Positions 37,503-45,078 of a DNA stretch of 64,000 nt are shown here, piece after piece (the first letter of the stretch is position 1; the number at the start of each line of letters is the position of its first letter). The stretch lies in contig NZ_FXUA01000001.1 of NCBI RefSeq assembly GCF_900182815.1, positions 868,001 to 932,000 of the forward strand, in the 5' to 3' direction. The stretch comes from Algoriphagus winogradskyi (GTDB lineage: Bacteria; Bacteroidota; Bacteroidia; Cytophagales; Cyclobacteriaceae). The position numbers and the translations under genes were made by a program. The notes beneath the pieces are model-generated. The model saw nothing but the letters and a program-made list of their open reading frames with translations, made no database searches and was not told the origin of the DNA.

Positions 37503-38297
37503 ATGGATTTAAAATTAGAAGACAAAAAAGCATTCATCAGTGGATCTACAGCAGGAATTGGTTTTGCTATCGCAAAGAGATTCTTGGTAGAAGGTGCTAC
37601 TGTCATCATCAACGGAAGATCTCAGGAAAGTATAGATAAAGCCATCTCAGAACTGAAAGAAGAAACTGGATCGGATAAAGTCACAGGGATACCAGCTGAT
37701 TTCTCTAAAGTTGAAGAAGTTGATAGTTTGCTTCAAGCCCTACCGGAAGTAGATATCTTAATCAACAATGCAGGGATCTTTGAGCCAAAGGCATTTGCGG
37801 ATATTCCTGACGAGGACTGGTTTCGATTCTTCGAAATGAATGTCATGAGCGGAATCCGTCTTTCCCGACAGTATTTTCCAAAAATGCTTACAAAAAATTG
37901 GGGTAGAATCATCTTTATATCCAGCGAGTCGGGAGTTTTCATCCCAGACGAAATGATCCATTACGGAATGACCAAAACCGCCCAATTGGCTGTATCAAGA
38001 GGTTTGGCAGAACTGACTAAAGGTTCAAATGTCACCGTAAATACAATAATGCCTGGCCCTACCAAATCAAAAGGAGTGGGTAAATTCCTCGAAGACATGT
38101 CAAAATCAAGTGGTAAATCCGTAGCAAAGGTTGAAGAAGAATTCTTCCAGGATATGAGACCAACTTCCTTGATTCAGCGCTTTGCTTCTGTGGATGAAGT
38201 GGCGGATACCGTAGTGTATTACTCCAGTCCATTGGCTTCGGCGACGAACGGTGCAGCCATACGGGTAGAAGGCGGACTAGTAAAGTCAATTCTGTAA
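37503..38297 (+). CDS. Short-chain dehydrogenase/reductase
   Basis: 264 residues, classical SDR. Cofactor motif ISGSTAGIGFAIAKR (TGxxxGxG with Ser for the first residue), INGRSQES, LINNAG, catalytic Ser in FISSESG and YGMTK as YxxxK. Close to a 3-oxoacyl-ACP reductase-like branch, substrate unknown. Followed by a hairpin terminator; monocistronic. Confidence 0.92.
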   Translation: MDLKLEDKKAFISGSTAGIGFAIAKRFLVEGATVIINGRSQESIDKAISELKEETGSDKVTGIPADFSKVEEVDSLLQALPEVDILINNAGIFEPKAFADIPDEDWFRFFEMNVMSGIRLSRQYFPKMLTKNWGRIIFISSESGVFIPDEMIHYGMTKTAQLAVSRGLAELTKGSNVTVNTIMPGPTKSKGVGKFLEDMSKSSGKSVAKVEEEFFQDMRPTSLIQRFASVDEVADTVVYYSSPLASATNGAAIRVEGGLVKSIL

Positions 38298-38356
38298 GAT
38301 TCGCACTTCTGATACTAATGGAGTAATATTTTTATTCTTACAGAAAATCAATTCAG

Positions 38357-38385
38357 AAGCCCTGTTTCACGTAGAGACAGGGCTT
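38357..38385 (+). terminator. Terminator after the SDR gene
   Basis: AAGCCCTGT and ACAGGGCTT form a 9-bp stem with an 11-base loop, followed by TTCCATTTT. It lies 60 bases after the SDR stop. Confidence 0.65.
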
Positions 38386-38581
38386 TTCCATTTTATCAAC
38401 CGCTCAAAGGGTTGAGTACAAAGAGCATGGGTACTACAGCTCCGAAGGTGCGAAACAATTCATGACCCTGTACGAAGTGCAGGGAAGCGATTTAGTTATT
38501 ATCCTGAAGCTCTGAAGGTGCGAAACTCCAGAGTTATCCTGCTTCTCCAGAAGCTGGACTTTGACTGATTCAAATTTAACA

Positions 38582-38660
38582 ATTGCCCCATCGGAGCAAA
38601 CTCTTGGTAGCTAAATAAGGTCTAGCAATAATTGCTATGCCTTTTGGGACAGCACATTAG
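38582..38660 (+). repeat. REP-like repeat, copy 1
   Basis: TTGCCCCATCGGAGCAAACTC then TTGGTAGCT..., ending ATGCCTTTTGGGACAGCAC. It aligns along its length with 51234-51312 (TGCCCCGTCGGGGCAAACT then ATGGGTAGCT ... TGTGCCTTTAGGTACAG). Confidence 0.7.
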
Positions 38661-38877
38661 GCGCAAGTCTGAAGGCTTTAGCCAAAATGCATCAAAGTAG
38701 AATTGTCAGGCTGAGCGAAGTCGAAGCCCAACAAAATTTCTAACATCTTTCCCCATTCATCAAATCAACCCACAAACAGGATAGGTTTACTCAACAAAAC
38801 CACTATTTTTCAATTGTAAGATAAGTAAGCTCCTAATCCTGAGCGCTTATTGTTAAATTCTTATTTAGAGGACTGCA

Positions 38878-41358
38878 TTGAAAAATCAATCTCAAACCCA
38901 TTATTCACCTCCATTATTCCTCCTTCTCATAGGAGGTTCACTTTTTATTAATTTTTCAGCATTTGGACAGACTGAAGTAGTAGAAGAACCTGCTTTTTGG
39001 CTTTGGCAATTCCTAGGTAGGCTTCATCCTCTGATCGTCCATTTCCCTATCGCGCTGATAGTGGTAGCGGCTTTGATGGAGCTCTTCACCTTCGGGAAAT
39101 TTAATTCCAAGATCAGGCCTGGAATTCTGATTTTAGCGGTTATTGGCGCTGTTAGTGCAATTATAGCTGCTCCCATGGGTTGGCTTTTGGCAACAAATGA
39201 AGGGACATCCGGCGAACTTTTGGATCTGCACCAATGGATAGGAATTGGAACCGCGATTCTGAGTCTTGTTACAATATTCTTCCTATCCAAAATCAGAACC
39301 AACCCCAACCCTACTCAGATAATAGCCTTTAGAGCAACACTTTTTTTAACTGCCATATCCGTATCAGTTGCTGGACATTTTGGAGGTTCACTTACACACG
39401 GGGAGGATTTCCTTACCGAGGTTTTGCCTAGCGACAAAGAGGATGATTCAGAAATAGAAAAAGCTCCGATCAACCTTGCTTCCTACAACACAGAACTAAC
39501 TCCTGACAAAGAGATGAAACTCATCGGGGAAGTTCGGATGGTCTTGGCGCATAATTGTTACAAATGTCACAGCGGAGCAAAGATCGAAGGAGAATTACGC
39601 TTGGATGAAAAAGAGTTTGTCTTTGCCGGAGGCGAAAATGGCCAAATTCTAATCCCTGGAAATCCCGGGGAAAGTGAGATCATCCGCAGAATTAACCTCC
39701 GCAAGAATCACAAGGAGGTGATGCCTTCCAAAGGCAAACTACTCAGCAAAGACGAACGAGATTTGATCGCGCTTTGGATTGCCAAAGGAGCTCCTTGGCC
39801 AGATGGCGCTGCCCAGCAGTCAGTATACCGTGTTGCGGAGTTGGCTCCGAGAAATCCTACCCTACCCGCTTACAAAGCTGGCATGGAAAACCCAATAGAT
39901 CTCTGGGTGGATCAATATTTCCAGGCAAACAAGTTGGATTGGAAAGGCGTCGTGGACGACAAAACTTATCTCCGCAGGATCTATCTGGACATCACCGGAA
40001 TGATTCCAAGCCCACAAGAACTGGATGATTTCAGATCTGACTCGCGGCCTGACAAGAGAAGCATCTGGCTACAGGATTTATTAAATCAATCGGATGATTA
40101 TGCCACTCATTGGCTCACTTTCTGGAATGACGCCTTGCGCAATGACTATACGGGAACGGGCTACATCACCAAAGGCCGTTATAATATCACAGACTGGTTA
40201 TATACTTCATTACGTACTAATAAACCATACGACCAATTCGTGAAGGAATTGCTCAATCCAACTGAAAAGTCCAAGGGCTTTATCGAGGGAATTAAATGGA
40301 GAGGAACTGTAAATGCAAGTCAGCGAACCGAAATGCAGGCTGCACAAAATGTGGGACAGGTGATTTTAGGGTTGAATTTGAAATGCGCCTCCTGTCATGA
40401 CAGTTTTATCTCTGACTGGAAACTGGAAGAGTCTTATGCTTTTGCCAATATTTTCGCAGATTCTACGCTGGAAGTCAGTCGCTGTGAAGTACCTACCGGG
40501 AAGATGGCTAAGACCAAAATCCTCTGGGAAGAACTTGGAGATATAGACAGTGCAGCGAGCAGGGCAGAAAAGCTCCGACAGCTCGCTGATCGATTGGTAC
40601 AGCCAGCGAATGGAAGAATGTATCGCACGATTGTGAATCGGGTTTGGAAGCAGCTTATGGGGCGTGGAATCGTAGAGCCCGTCGATGAAATGGACAACGA
40701 ACCTTGGAGTCAGGATTTACTGGATTGGCTGGCTTCGGATTTCGTGGAAAATGGCTATGACCTCAAGGAGCTGATTTACCAGATTGCAAGTTCGAAAATC
40801 TACCAATCCCAATCCATTGGTTATGAATCCTACGATGAGGTGATGGCCGACGATTACAAATTCAGCGGAATGGTACGTAAGCGGATGACAGCCGAGCAGT
40901 TTTCTGATGCCGTTAGTGAAATCGTCTATCCTCTTTTCACGGAGGAGGAAATCAAGTACAATCCCTTCCAGCTTCAGCAACCTGAATTGGCAACTCCATC
41001 CTTTGCGCGAGCATCCCTTGTCGCTAATAATCCTTTCCTAACGGCTTTGGGAAGACCAAATCGTGAGATTGTATCGACAAGCAGGGAAGCGCAGGGGAGT
41101 TTGTTGCAGGCACTGGAACTTACAAATGGAGAGCGCCTGAATACTGCTTTGCACAAAGGAGCGGAAAAATGGAAGACACAACTCAGCGATCCTGTTCAGA
41201 TCACGGAAGAATTATACCTGAAGGCACTTAACCGAAAACCAAACGAGAAAGAACTGGCGATCGCAAAATCGGCTTTAGGCGAAAAACCAGACGCTGCTAA
41301 AATCCAGGATTTATTCTGGGCGGTGATATTGTTGCCGGAGTTTCAGATGGTGGAGTGA
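38878..41358 (+). CDS. DUF2231 / cytochrome c-type / DUF1549 / DUF1553 multidomain membrane protein
   Basis: 826 residues with a TTG start (no earlier ATG). Residues about 45-170 are a DUF2231 membrane domain (FLGRLHPLIVHFPIALIVV). A Planctomycete-type cytochrome C domain follows, with CYKCH at about 227-231, then GGENGQILIPGNPGESEIIR. DUF1549 occupies about 340-530 (DKTYLRRIYLDITGMIPSPQ and a second CASCH near 503-507), and DUF1553 about 560-820 (RMYRTIVNRVWKQLMGRGIV; LLDWLASDFVENGYDLKELI; ALNRKPNEKELAIA). Predicted periplasmic haem protein tethered to the membrane. Such proteins are expanded in Planctomycetes and occur in marine Bacteroidota next to DUF1501 proteins, as here. Proposed roles in polysaccharide use are inference. 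Confidence 0.9.
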   Translation: MKNQSQTHYSPPLFLLLIGGSLFINFSAFGQTEVVEEPAFWLWQFLGRLHPLIVHFPIALIVVAALMELFTFGKFNSKIRPGILILAVIGAVSAIIAAPMGWLLATNEGTSGELLDLHQWIGIGTAILSLVTIFFLSKIRTNPNPTQIIAFRATLFLTAISVSVAGHFGGSLTHGEDFLTEVLPSDKEDDSEIEKAPINLASYNTELTPDKEMKLIGEVRMVLAHNCYKCHSGAKIEGELRLDEKEFVFAGGENGQILIPGNPGESEIIRRINLRKNHKEVMPSKGKLLSKDERDLIALWIAKGAPWPDGAAQQSVYRVAELAPRNPTLPAYKAGMENPIDLWVDQYFQANKLDWKGVVDDKTYLRRIYLDITGMIPSPQELDDFRSDSRPDKRSIWLQDLLNQSDDYATHWLTFWNDALRNDYTGTGYITKGRYNITDWLYTSLRTNKPYDQFVKELLNPTEKSKGFIEGIKWRGTVNASQRTEMQAAQNVGQVILGLNLKCASCHDSFISDWKLEESYAFANIFADSTLEVSRCEVPTGKMAKTKILWEELGDIDSAASRAEKLRQLADRLVQPANGRMYRTIVNRVWKQLMGRGIVEPVDEMDNEPWSQDLLDWLASDFVENGYDLKELIYQIASSKIYQSQSIGYESYDEVMADDYKFSGMVRKRMTAEQFSDAVSEIVYPLFTEEEIKYNPFQLQQPELATPSFARASLVANNPFLTALGRPNREIVSTSREAQGSLLQALELTNGERLNTALHKGAEKWKTQLSDPVQITEELYLKALNRKPNEKELAIAKSALGEKPDAAKIQDLFWAVILLPEFQMVE

Positions 41359-41560
41359 AAAAGACGGGAGACAGGAGACGGGAGACAGAAGACAGAAGAC
41401 GGGAGTGTCGTCATTTGTAGGAGGCACTGCATTTCTCTTCAGCAAAAAGAGTTAAGTTTTCAAAGGAAATGAATGAAGTGCAACTGAGGCTACTCCCTCC
41501 GCCGCGGCGGAGGGCAAGGGGGATTTAAAAAAATAGACGGAAGACAGGAGACGGGAGTAT

Positions 41561-41594
41561 CGTCATTGCGAGAAGGCACGACGAAGCAATCTGT
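41561..41594 (+). repeat. Dispersed repeat CGTCATTGCGAG...GAAGCAATCTGT
   Basis: Same family in the opposite orientation at 49308-49374, where the two halves are separated by about 30 extra bases. Confidence 0.65.
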
Positions 41595-41609
41595 AAGAGA
41601 TTAATGATT

Positions 41610-41728
41610 TCCCGCAGATCAGCGCAGAAAACTATCGCTGATTTTCGCTGATCTTGTGTTGTAGTAAATAAATTAAGTATAGTAAATCTGCGTTTATCTG
41701 CGGTTCTTTTCAGCGATAATCTGCGGGA
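41610..41728. repeat. Inverted-repeat element with TCCCGCAGAT ends
   Basis: The left end reads TCCCGCAGATCAGCGCAGAA and the complement of the right end reads TCCCGCAGATTATCGCTGAA: 10 identical bases, then similar sequence including further CGCTGAT / ATCTGCGTTTATC motifs. It ends 20 bases before an ATG. Confidence 0.7.
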
Positions 41729-41748
41729 AAAAGAGAGTTAACCAAACC

Positions 41749-43182
41749 ATGAAAACACCACTTAACCGTCGAGACTTTATCAAAAAAACCTCAGCTGCAG
41801 CCATGGCAACCATGGGGATGGGCGCTCCATTAGCGGGGTTGTTGTCTTCCTGCGGAGTGGACAAAATCCCTGCAACGGCAGACTCGGTGATCTTACTTTT
41901 CATGGCTGGGGGAATGGCGCACACCGAGACCTTCGATCCAAAGAAATACACCCCATTTCGCAAGGGAATGGAATCCAAGGAAGTGCTCAGCACCTTCCCT
42001 TCTATTCCGACAGCCTTGGATGGAATCCACTTTTCTGAAGGTTTGGAATCCATCGCCAAAATCATGGACAAGGGAACGCTGATCCGCTCCTACGTGGCGG
42101 CAGATCTGGGTCACATTCTTCATACACGCCACCAGTACCATTTCCACACCTGCTACGAACCTCCACAATCCGTAGTCGTACCGCATTTAGGTTCTTGGAT
42201 CTCCAAGGAACTCGGCCCCTTAAATCCTGTGATTCCTTCCTTTATTAATATAGGTCAGCGATTTTCTGTGGGTGAAGGTGAGGAACTGAAGGCTTTTCAC
42301 AGTGCCGGTTTTCTGGGTTCTGAGCATGGCCCATTTTTGATTCCAGATCCTTCGGCTGGTTTGGAAAGCGTGCGCCCTCCTATCGGCATGTCCACGCAGC
42401 GTTTTGAATCCAGAAACCAACTTTACCAAGACCTGATTTCTGCTGGAGCGATGGGAGAATATGGATCGGACTATCAAAAAGAATCACTGAAGCGATCCAT
42501 GGAGCAGGCGTACATTCTGCTGAATTCTCCTGAGGCAAAGGCTTTTGATCTAAGTCTGGAGCCCAAGGAAAGCTATGACAAGTACAACAACAGTAAGTTT
42601 GGGCTGGGATGCCTGCTGGCAAAAAGACTGGTGGATCAGGGTGCCAGATACATCACGGTCACCTCCGAGTATGAGCCTTTCAAAGGCTGGGATACGCATG
42701 ACAATGGACATACCCGATTGACAGAAATGAAGAAGATAATCGACTCTCCTATCGCCCAACTTATCTCTGATCTGGATGAAAGCGGGAAACTGGATAGAAC
42801 CCTAGTGATCGTAGCTTCTGAGTTTAGCCGGGATATGCTGACAGAAGGAAGACCTGGGCTGAAAGTAAAAGATCAGGTGGAAGTGCCTGATATCATAGAA
42901 GACATGAAAAATTACGGAATGCATAGGCATTTTACCGATGGCTGCTCCATGCTGATGTTTGGTGGAGGAATCAAAAAGGGTCATGTGTATGGCAAAACCG
43001 CAGATGAGCGTCCTTGCAAAAGCATAGAAAACCCGATCAAAATCGACAGCATTCACCAGACCGTTTATCATGCCTTAGGTATAGCTCCAGAAACCAATTA
43101 CGAGATCGAACAGCGCCCATTCTTCACCACGCCAGATGGACATGGGAAGGTGGAGTTTGATTTGTTGCAAAAAGGATCCTAA
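41749..43182 (+). CDS. Tat-exported DUF1501-family lipoprotein
   Basis: 477 residues. Tat signal NRRDFIKKTSAAAMATMGMG followed by a lipobox-like LLSSC, so probably exported folded and lipid-anchored. DUF1501 hallmarks: SVILLFMAGGMAHTETFDPK, SYVAADLGHILHTRHQYHFH, GWDTHDNGHTRL and VIVASEFSRD, sharing the alkaline phosphatase/sulfatase superfamily metal-site pattern. The family usually accompanies DUF1549/DUF1553 proteins, as here. It is separated from that gene by a 390-base repeat cluster, so co-transcription is uncertain. Biochemical role unknown. Confidence 0.92.
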   Translation: MKTPLNRRDFIKKTSAAAMATMGMGAPLAGLLSSCGVDKIPATADSVILLFMAGGMAHTETFDPKKYTPFRKGMESKEVLSTFPSIPTALDGIHFSEGLESIAKIMDKGTLIRSYVAADLGHILHTRHQYHFHTCYEPPQSVVVPHLGSWISKELGPLNPVIPSFINIGQRFSVGEGEELKAFHSAGFLGSEHGPFLIPDPSAGLESVRPPIGMSTQRFESRNQLYQDLISAGAMGEYGSDYQKESLKRSMEQAYILLNSPEAKAFDLSLEPKESYDKYNNSKFGLGCLLAKRLVDQGARYITVTSEYEPFKGWDTHDNGHTRLTEMKKIIDSPIAQLISDLDESGKLDRTLVIVASEFSRDMLTEGRPGLKVKDQVEVPDIIEDMKNYGMHRHFTDGCSMLMFGGGIKKGHVYGKTADERPCKSIENPIKIDSIHQTVYHALGIAPETNYEIEQRPFFTTPDGHGKVEFDLLQKGS

Positions 43183-43311
43183 TCCAAACCCAACCTTTTT
43201 TTAACTAAGATTTGTAGGACAATGTTAGGTAGTGTAATTTGAAGTGATCATTACTAATACCAAACCCAATCTACTCCATCTCAAGCCTTCACACTTATCT
43301 TTCGCATCAAT

Positions 43312-44286
43312 ATGAACATCCTCAAAACCATATCCTTGCTAGCACTTTTACTTCTCCCATTAATAAGCTTCGGGCAGGGTGAGAAAGAAACTTATAAGAA
43401 AGTATCTGCTGAATTTGAACAGTTTTTTAATGCAGATGAATATCAGAAGGTATTTGACCTATTCTCTTCACAAATGAAAGCGGCTTTACCGCTAGAGAAG
43501 ACTACAGAATTTGTAAAGGGAATAAAAAGCCAGGCTGGTTCTATTGAAAAGATGGAATTCATCAGGTACGAAAATGGCACCTATGCTTCGTACAAGACAA
43601 ATTTTGAGCGAGCCGTTTTTGCTGTCAATATTTCGGTTGATGGAGATAATAAAATAAATGGCTTGTTTGTGAAGCCTTATCAAGATAGCAAACTCCCAAC
43701 CCTTGTGCGGAACGAAACTAAGTTGATCTTACCATTCAAAGGTGAATGGACGGTGTTTTGGGGTGGTGACACCAAGGAATTGAATTACCATGTAGAAAAT
43801 ATCGCTCAAAAAAATGCCTTTGACATTTTGGTCATCGATGAAGACGGGAAGTCCTTTAAAACAGACGGGAAGCAAAATGAAGACTATTATGCCTTTGGTA
43901 AGGAACTGATTGCTCCTGCAGACGCAGAAGTCGTACTGGTGGTAGACGGAGTCAAAGACAATGTGCCAGGTGAGATGAATTCTATTTACATACCTGGGAA
44001 TACAGTCATTTTAAAGACTGCAAATAATGAATATCTATTCTTTGCACATTTCAAACAAAACTCAATTGTAGTAAAGCAAGGTCAACAAGTAAAACAAGGC
44101 GACTTATTAGGTCTTTGTGGTAATTCAGGCAATTCTTCAGAAGCCCACCTACATTTCCATATTCAGAATTTAGAAGACATGACCAAAGCTACTGGAGCGA
44201 AAGCCTATTTTGAGGAAATAATAGTGAATGGAGAATTGAAAACGGATTACTCACCAATAAAAGGGGAGAAAATTAAAAATCCATAA
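43312..44286 (+). CDS. Secreted M23-family metallopeptidase with N-terminal DUF3887-like domain
   Basis: 324 residues with signal peptide (MNILKTISLLALLLLPLISFGQ). Residues about 25-120 look like a DUF3887 domain (VSAEFEQFFNADEYQKVFDLF). The C-terminal half is LytM/M23: NYHVENIAQKNAFDI gives the first zinc His and Asp; ELIAPADAEVVLVVDG; GNTVILKT; EYLFFAHFKQNSI; and the HLHFH motif near residue 278. Cleaves peptide cross-links in peptidoglycan or a protein substrate. The -7-like TATCTTTC at 43296-43303 leaves a very short leader. Confidence 0.9.
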   Translation: MNILKTISLLALLLLPLISFGQGEKETYKKVSAEFEQFFNADEYQKVFDLFSSQMKAALPLEKTTEFVKGIKSQAGSIEKMEFIRYENGTYASYKTNFERAVFAVNISVDGDNKINGLFVKPYQDSKLPTLVRNETKLILPFKGEWTVFWGGDTKELNYHVENIAQKNAFDILVIDEDGKSFKTDGKQNEDYYAFGKELIAPADAEVVLVVDGVKDNVPGEMNSIYIPGNTVILKTANNEYLFFAHFKQNSIVVKQGQQVKQGDLLGLCGNSGNSSEAHLHFHIQNLEDMTKATGAKAYFEEIIVNGELKTDYSPIKGEKIKNP

Positions 44287-44293
44287 AACCCAT

Positions 44294-44401
44294 CTAAGTG
44301 TAAACTATGCATTGAGGCTGCTAGGGATAGACTGTATCTACGCCCCCCTCTGAGAGTAGATTAGGCGTTGAGGGCGCTAGGTGTAGATTGTATCTACACC
44401 T
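44294..44401. repeat. Hairpin repeat family, copies a and b in tandem
   Basis: Two adjacent units (44294-44345 and 44352-44401) share GAGGC/GGGCGCTAGG...TAGA-TGTATCTAC. In copy b, GGTGTAGAT (44380-44388) and ATCTACACC (44392-44400) form a perfect 9-bp stem with a 3-base loop. Further family members are at 44986 and 46801. Confidence 0.75.
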
Positions 44402-44521
44402 TAATATCCTTATCAATTTCAAATTTATTTTTATACAAGGGTGAAGTTGCAAATTTCCCCCAGTCATAGTAGCTGCAAATCGTTGGGCGCAAGTCAATGT
44501 ACAATTTACCAAAGACTAGGA

Positions 44522-44962
44522 ATGAGGCATTTAATACTTCTGACAATCTATTTAATTCCATTTCTTTCAACTGGACAAACACGAACAATTTCTGGAAAAG
44601 TCATTGACGAATTCGGACTGACGACCATTCCACAGGTGAGAATTCAGAATCGCGACACCGTACAACTTGGGACAACTGACATAAACGGGAATTTTAAAAT
44701 AGAACTCCCCGCTGAGACCGAGCAATTGCAATTCAGCTTTATAGGTTTTGAGTTGACAACGGTTCAGATTCTAAACAACTGCGACAACCTGGAGATTATC
44801 ATGATGGTGGCAAGCTCCTATGACTTCATGACAATGAAGAGAGTTAATAGGAAACGATATAAAAGATTCAGAAAATTAAATGAACGACATAAGGAAGCAT
44901 TTGAGAAAGGTGTTTTTAAGTCAAGGACACCTTGTGTGGCTTATATCTTCAGTGAAGATTAA
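44522..44962 (+). CDS. Small secreted protein with carboxypeptidase-like regulatory domain
   Basis: 146 residues from ATG 44522 (MRHLILLTIYLIPFLSTGQ signal); the frame is open upstream to 44441 but those codons lie in the hairpin-repeat area. Residues about 22-95 form the CarboxypepD_reg-like beta sandwich (TISGKVIDEFGLTTIPQVRI; LGTTDINGNFKIELP; FIGFELTTVQI) also found at the N terminus of SusC proteins. The last 50 residues are basic and helical (RVNRKRYKRFRKLNERH). Stand-alone members are common in Bacteroidota; function unknown. Confidence 0.8.
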   Translation: MRHLILLTIYLIPFLSTGQTRTISGKVIDEFGLTTIPQVRIQNRDTVQLGTTDINGNFKIELPAETEQLQFSFIGFELTTVQILNNCDNLEIIMMVASSYDFMTMKRVNRKRYKRFRKLNERHKEAFEKGVFKSRTPCVAYIFSED

Positions 44963-44985
44963 ACGCTTGAACCCAACAAACCACA

Positions 44986-45056
44986 CTAAGCGTAGACTTG
45001 GCGGTGAGGTTGCTAGATGTAATCCCGAACAGAAGCCGAGGTAATTACACCCCTAG
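44986..45056 (+). repeat. Hairpin repeat family, copy c (expanded loop)
   Basis: CTAAGCGTAGACTTGGCGGT, then GAGGTTGCTAGATGTAAT, a 20-base insert, then ATTACACCCCTAG. The same scaffold as copy b but with stem arms TGTAAT/ATTACA separated by the insert. Confidence 0.6.
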
Positions 45057-45078
45057 GGACAGGGCACTCCATACTCTG

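Larger units (their letters stand above)
38298..38877. other. Repeat-rich intergenic region
   Basis: Beyond the terminator, this 580-base spacer holds a 19-base near-exact direct repeat (AGCTCCGAAGGTGCGAAAC at 38438-38456, and with one change at 38508-38526). It also holds a REP-like family copy at 38582-38660 and the widely dispersed phrase GTCAGGCTGAGCGAAGTCG near 38707-38725. No gene recognised. Confidence 0.6.
41359..41748. other. Repeat cluster between the DUF1553 and DUF1501 genes
   Basis: No gene. In order: a GACGGGAGACAGGAGAC-type simple array (41362-41416), a 20-base GC-only palindrome (41495-41514), a second partial array (41535-41560), a CGTCATTGCGAG... repeat (41561-41594), and a 119-base inverted-repeat element (41610-41728) ending 20 bases before the DUF1501 ATG. 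Confidence 0.7.

Noticed and set aside
41362..41416. GACAGGAGACGGGAG array considered as CRISPR
   Set aside because: Repeats are too short and run together without unique spacers of regular length; no cas genes are nearby.
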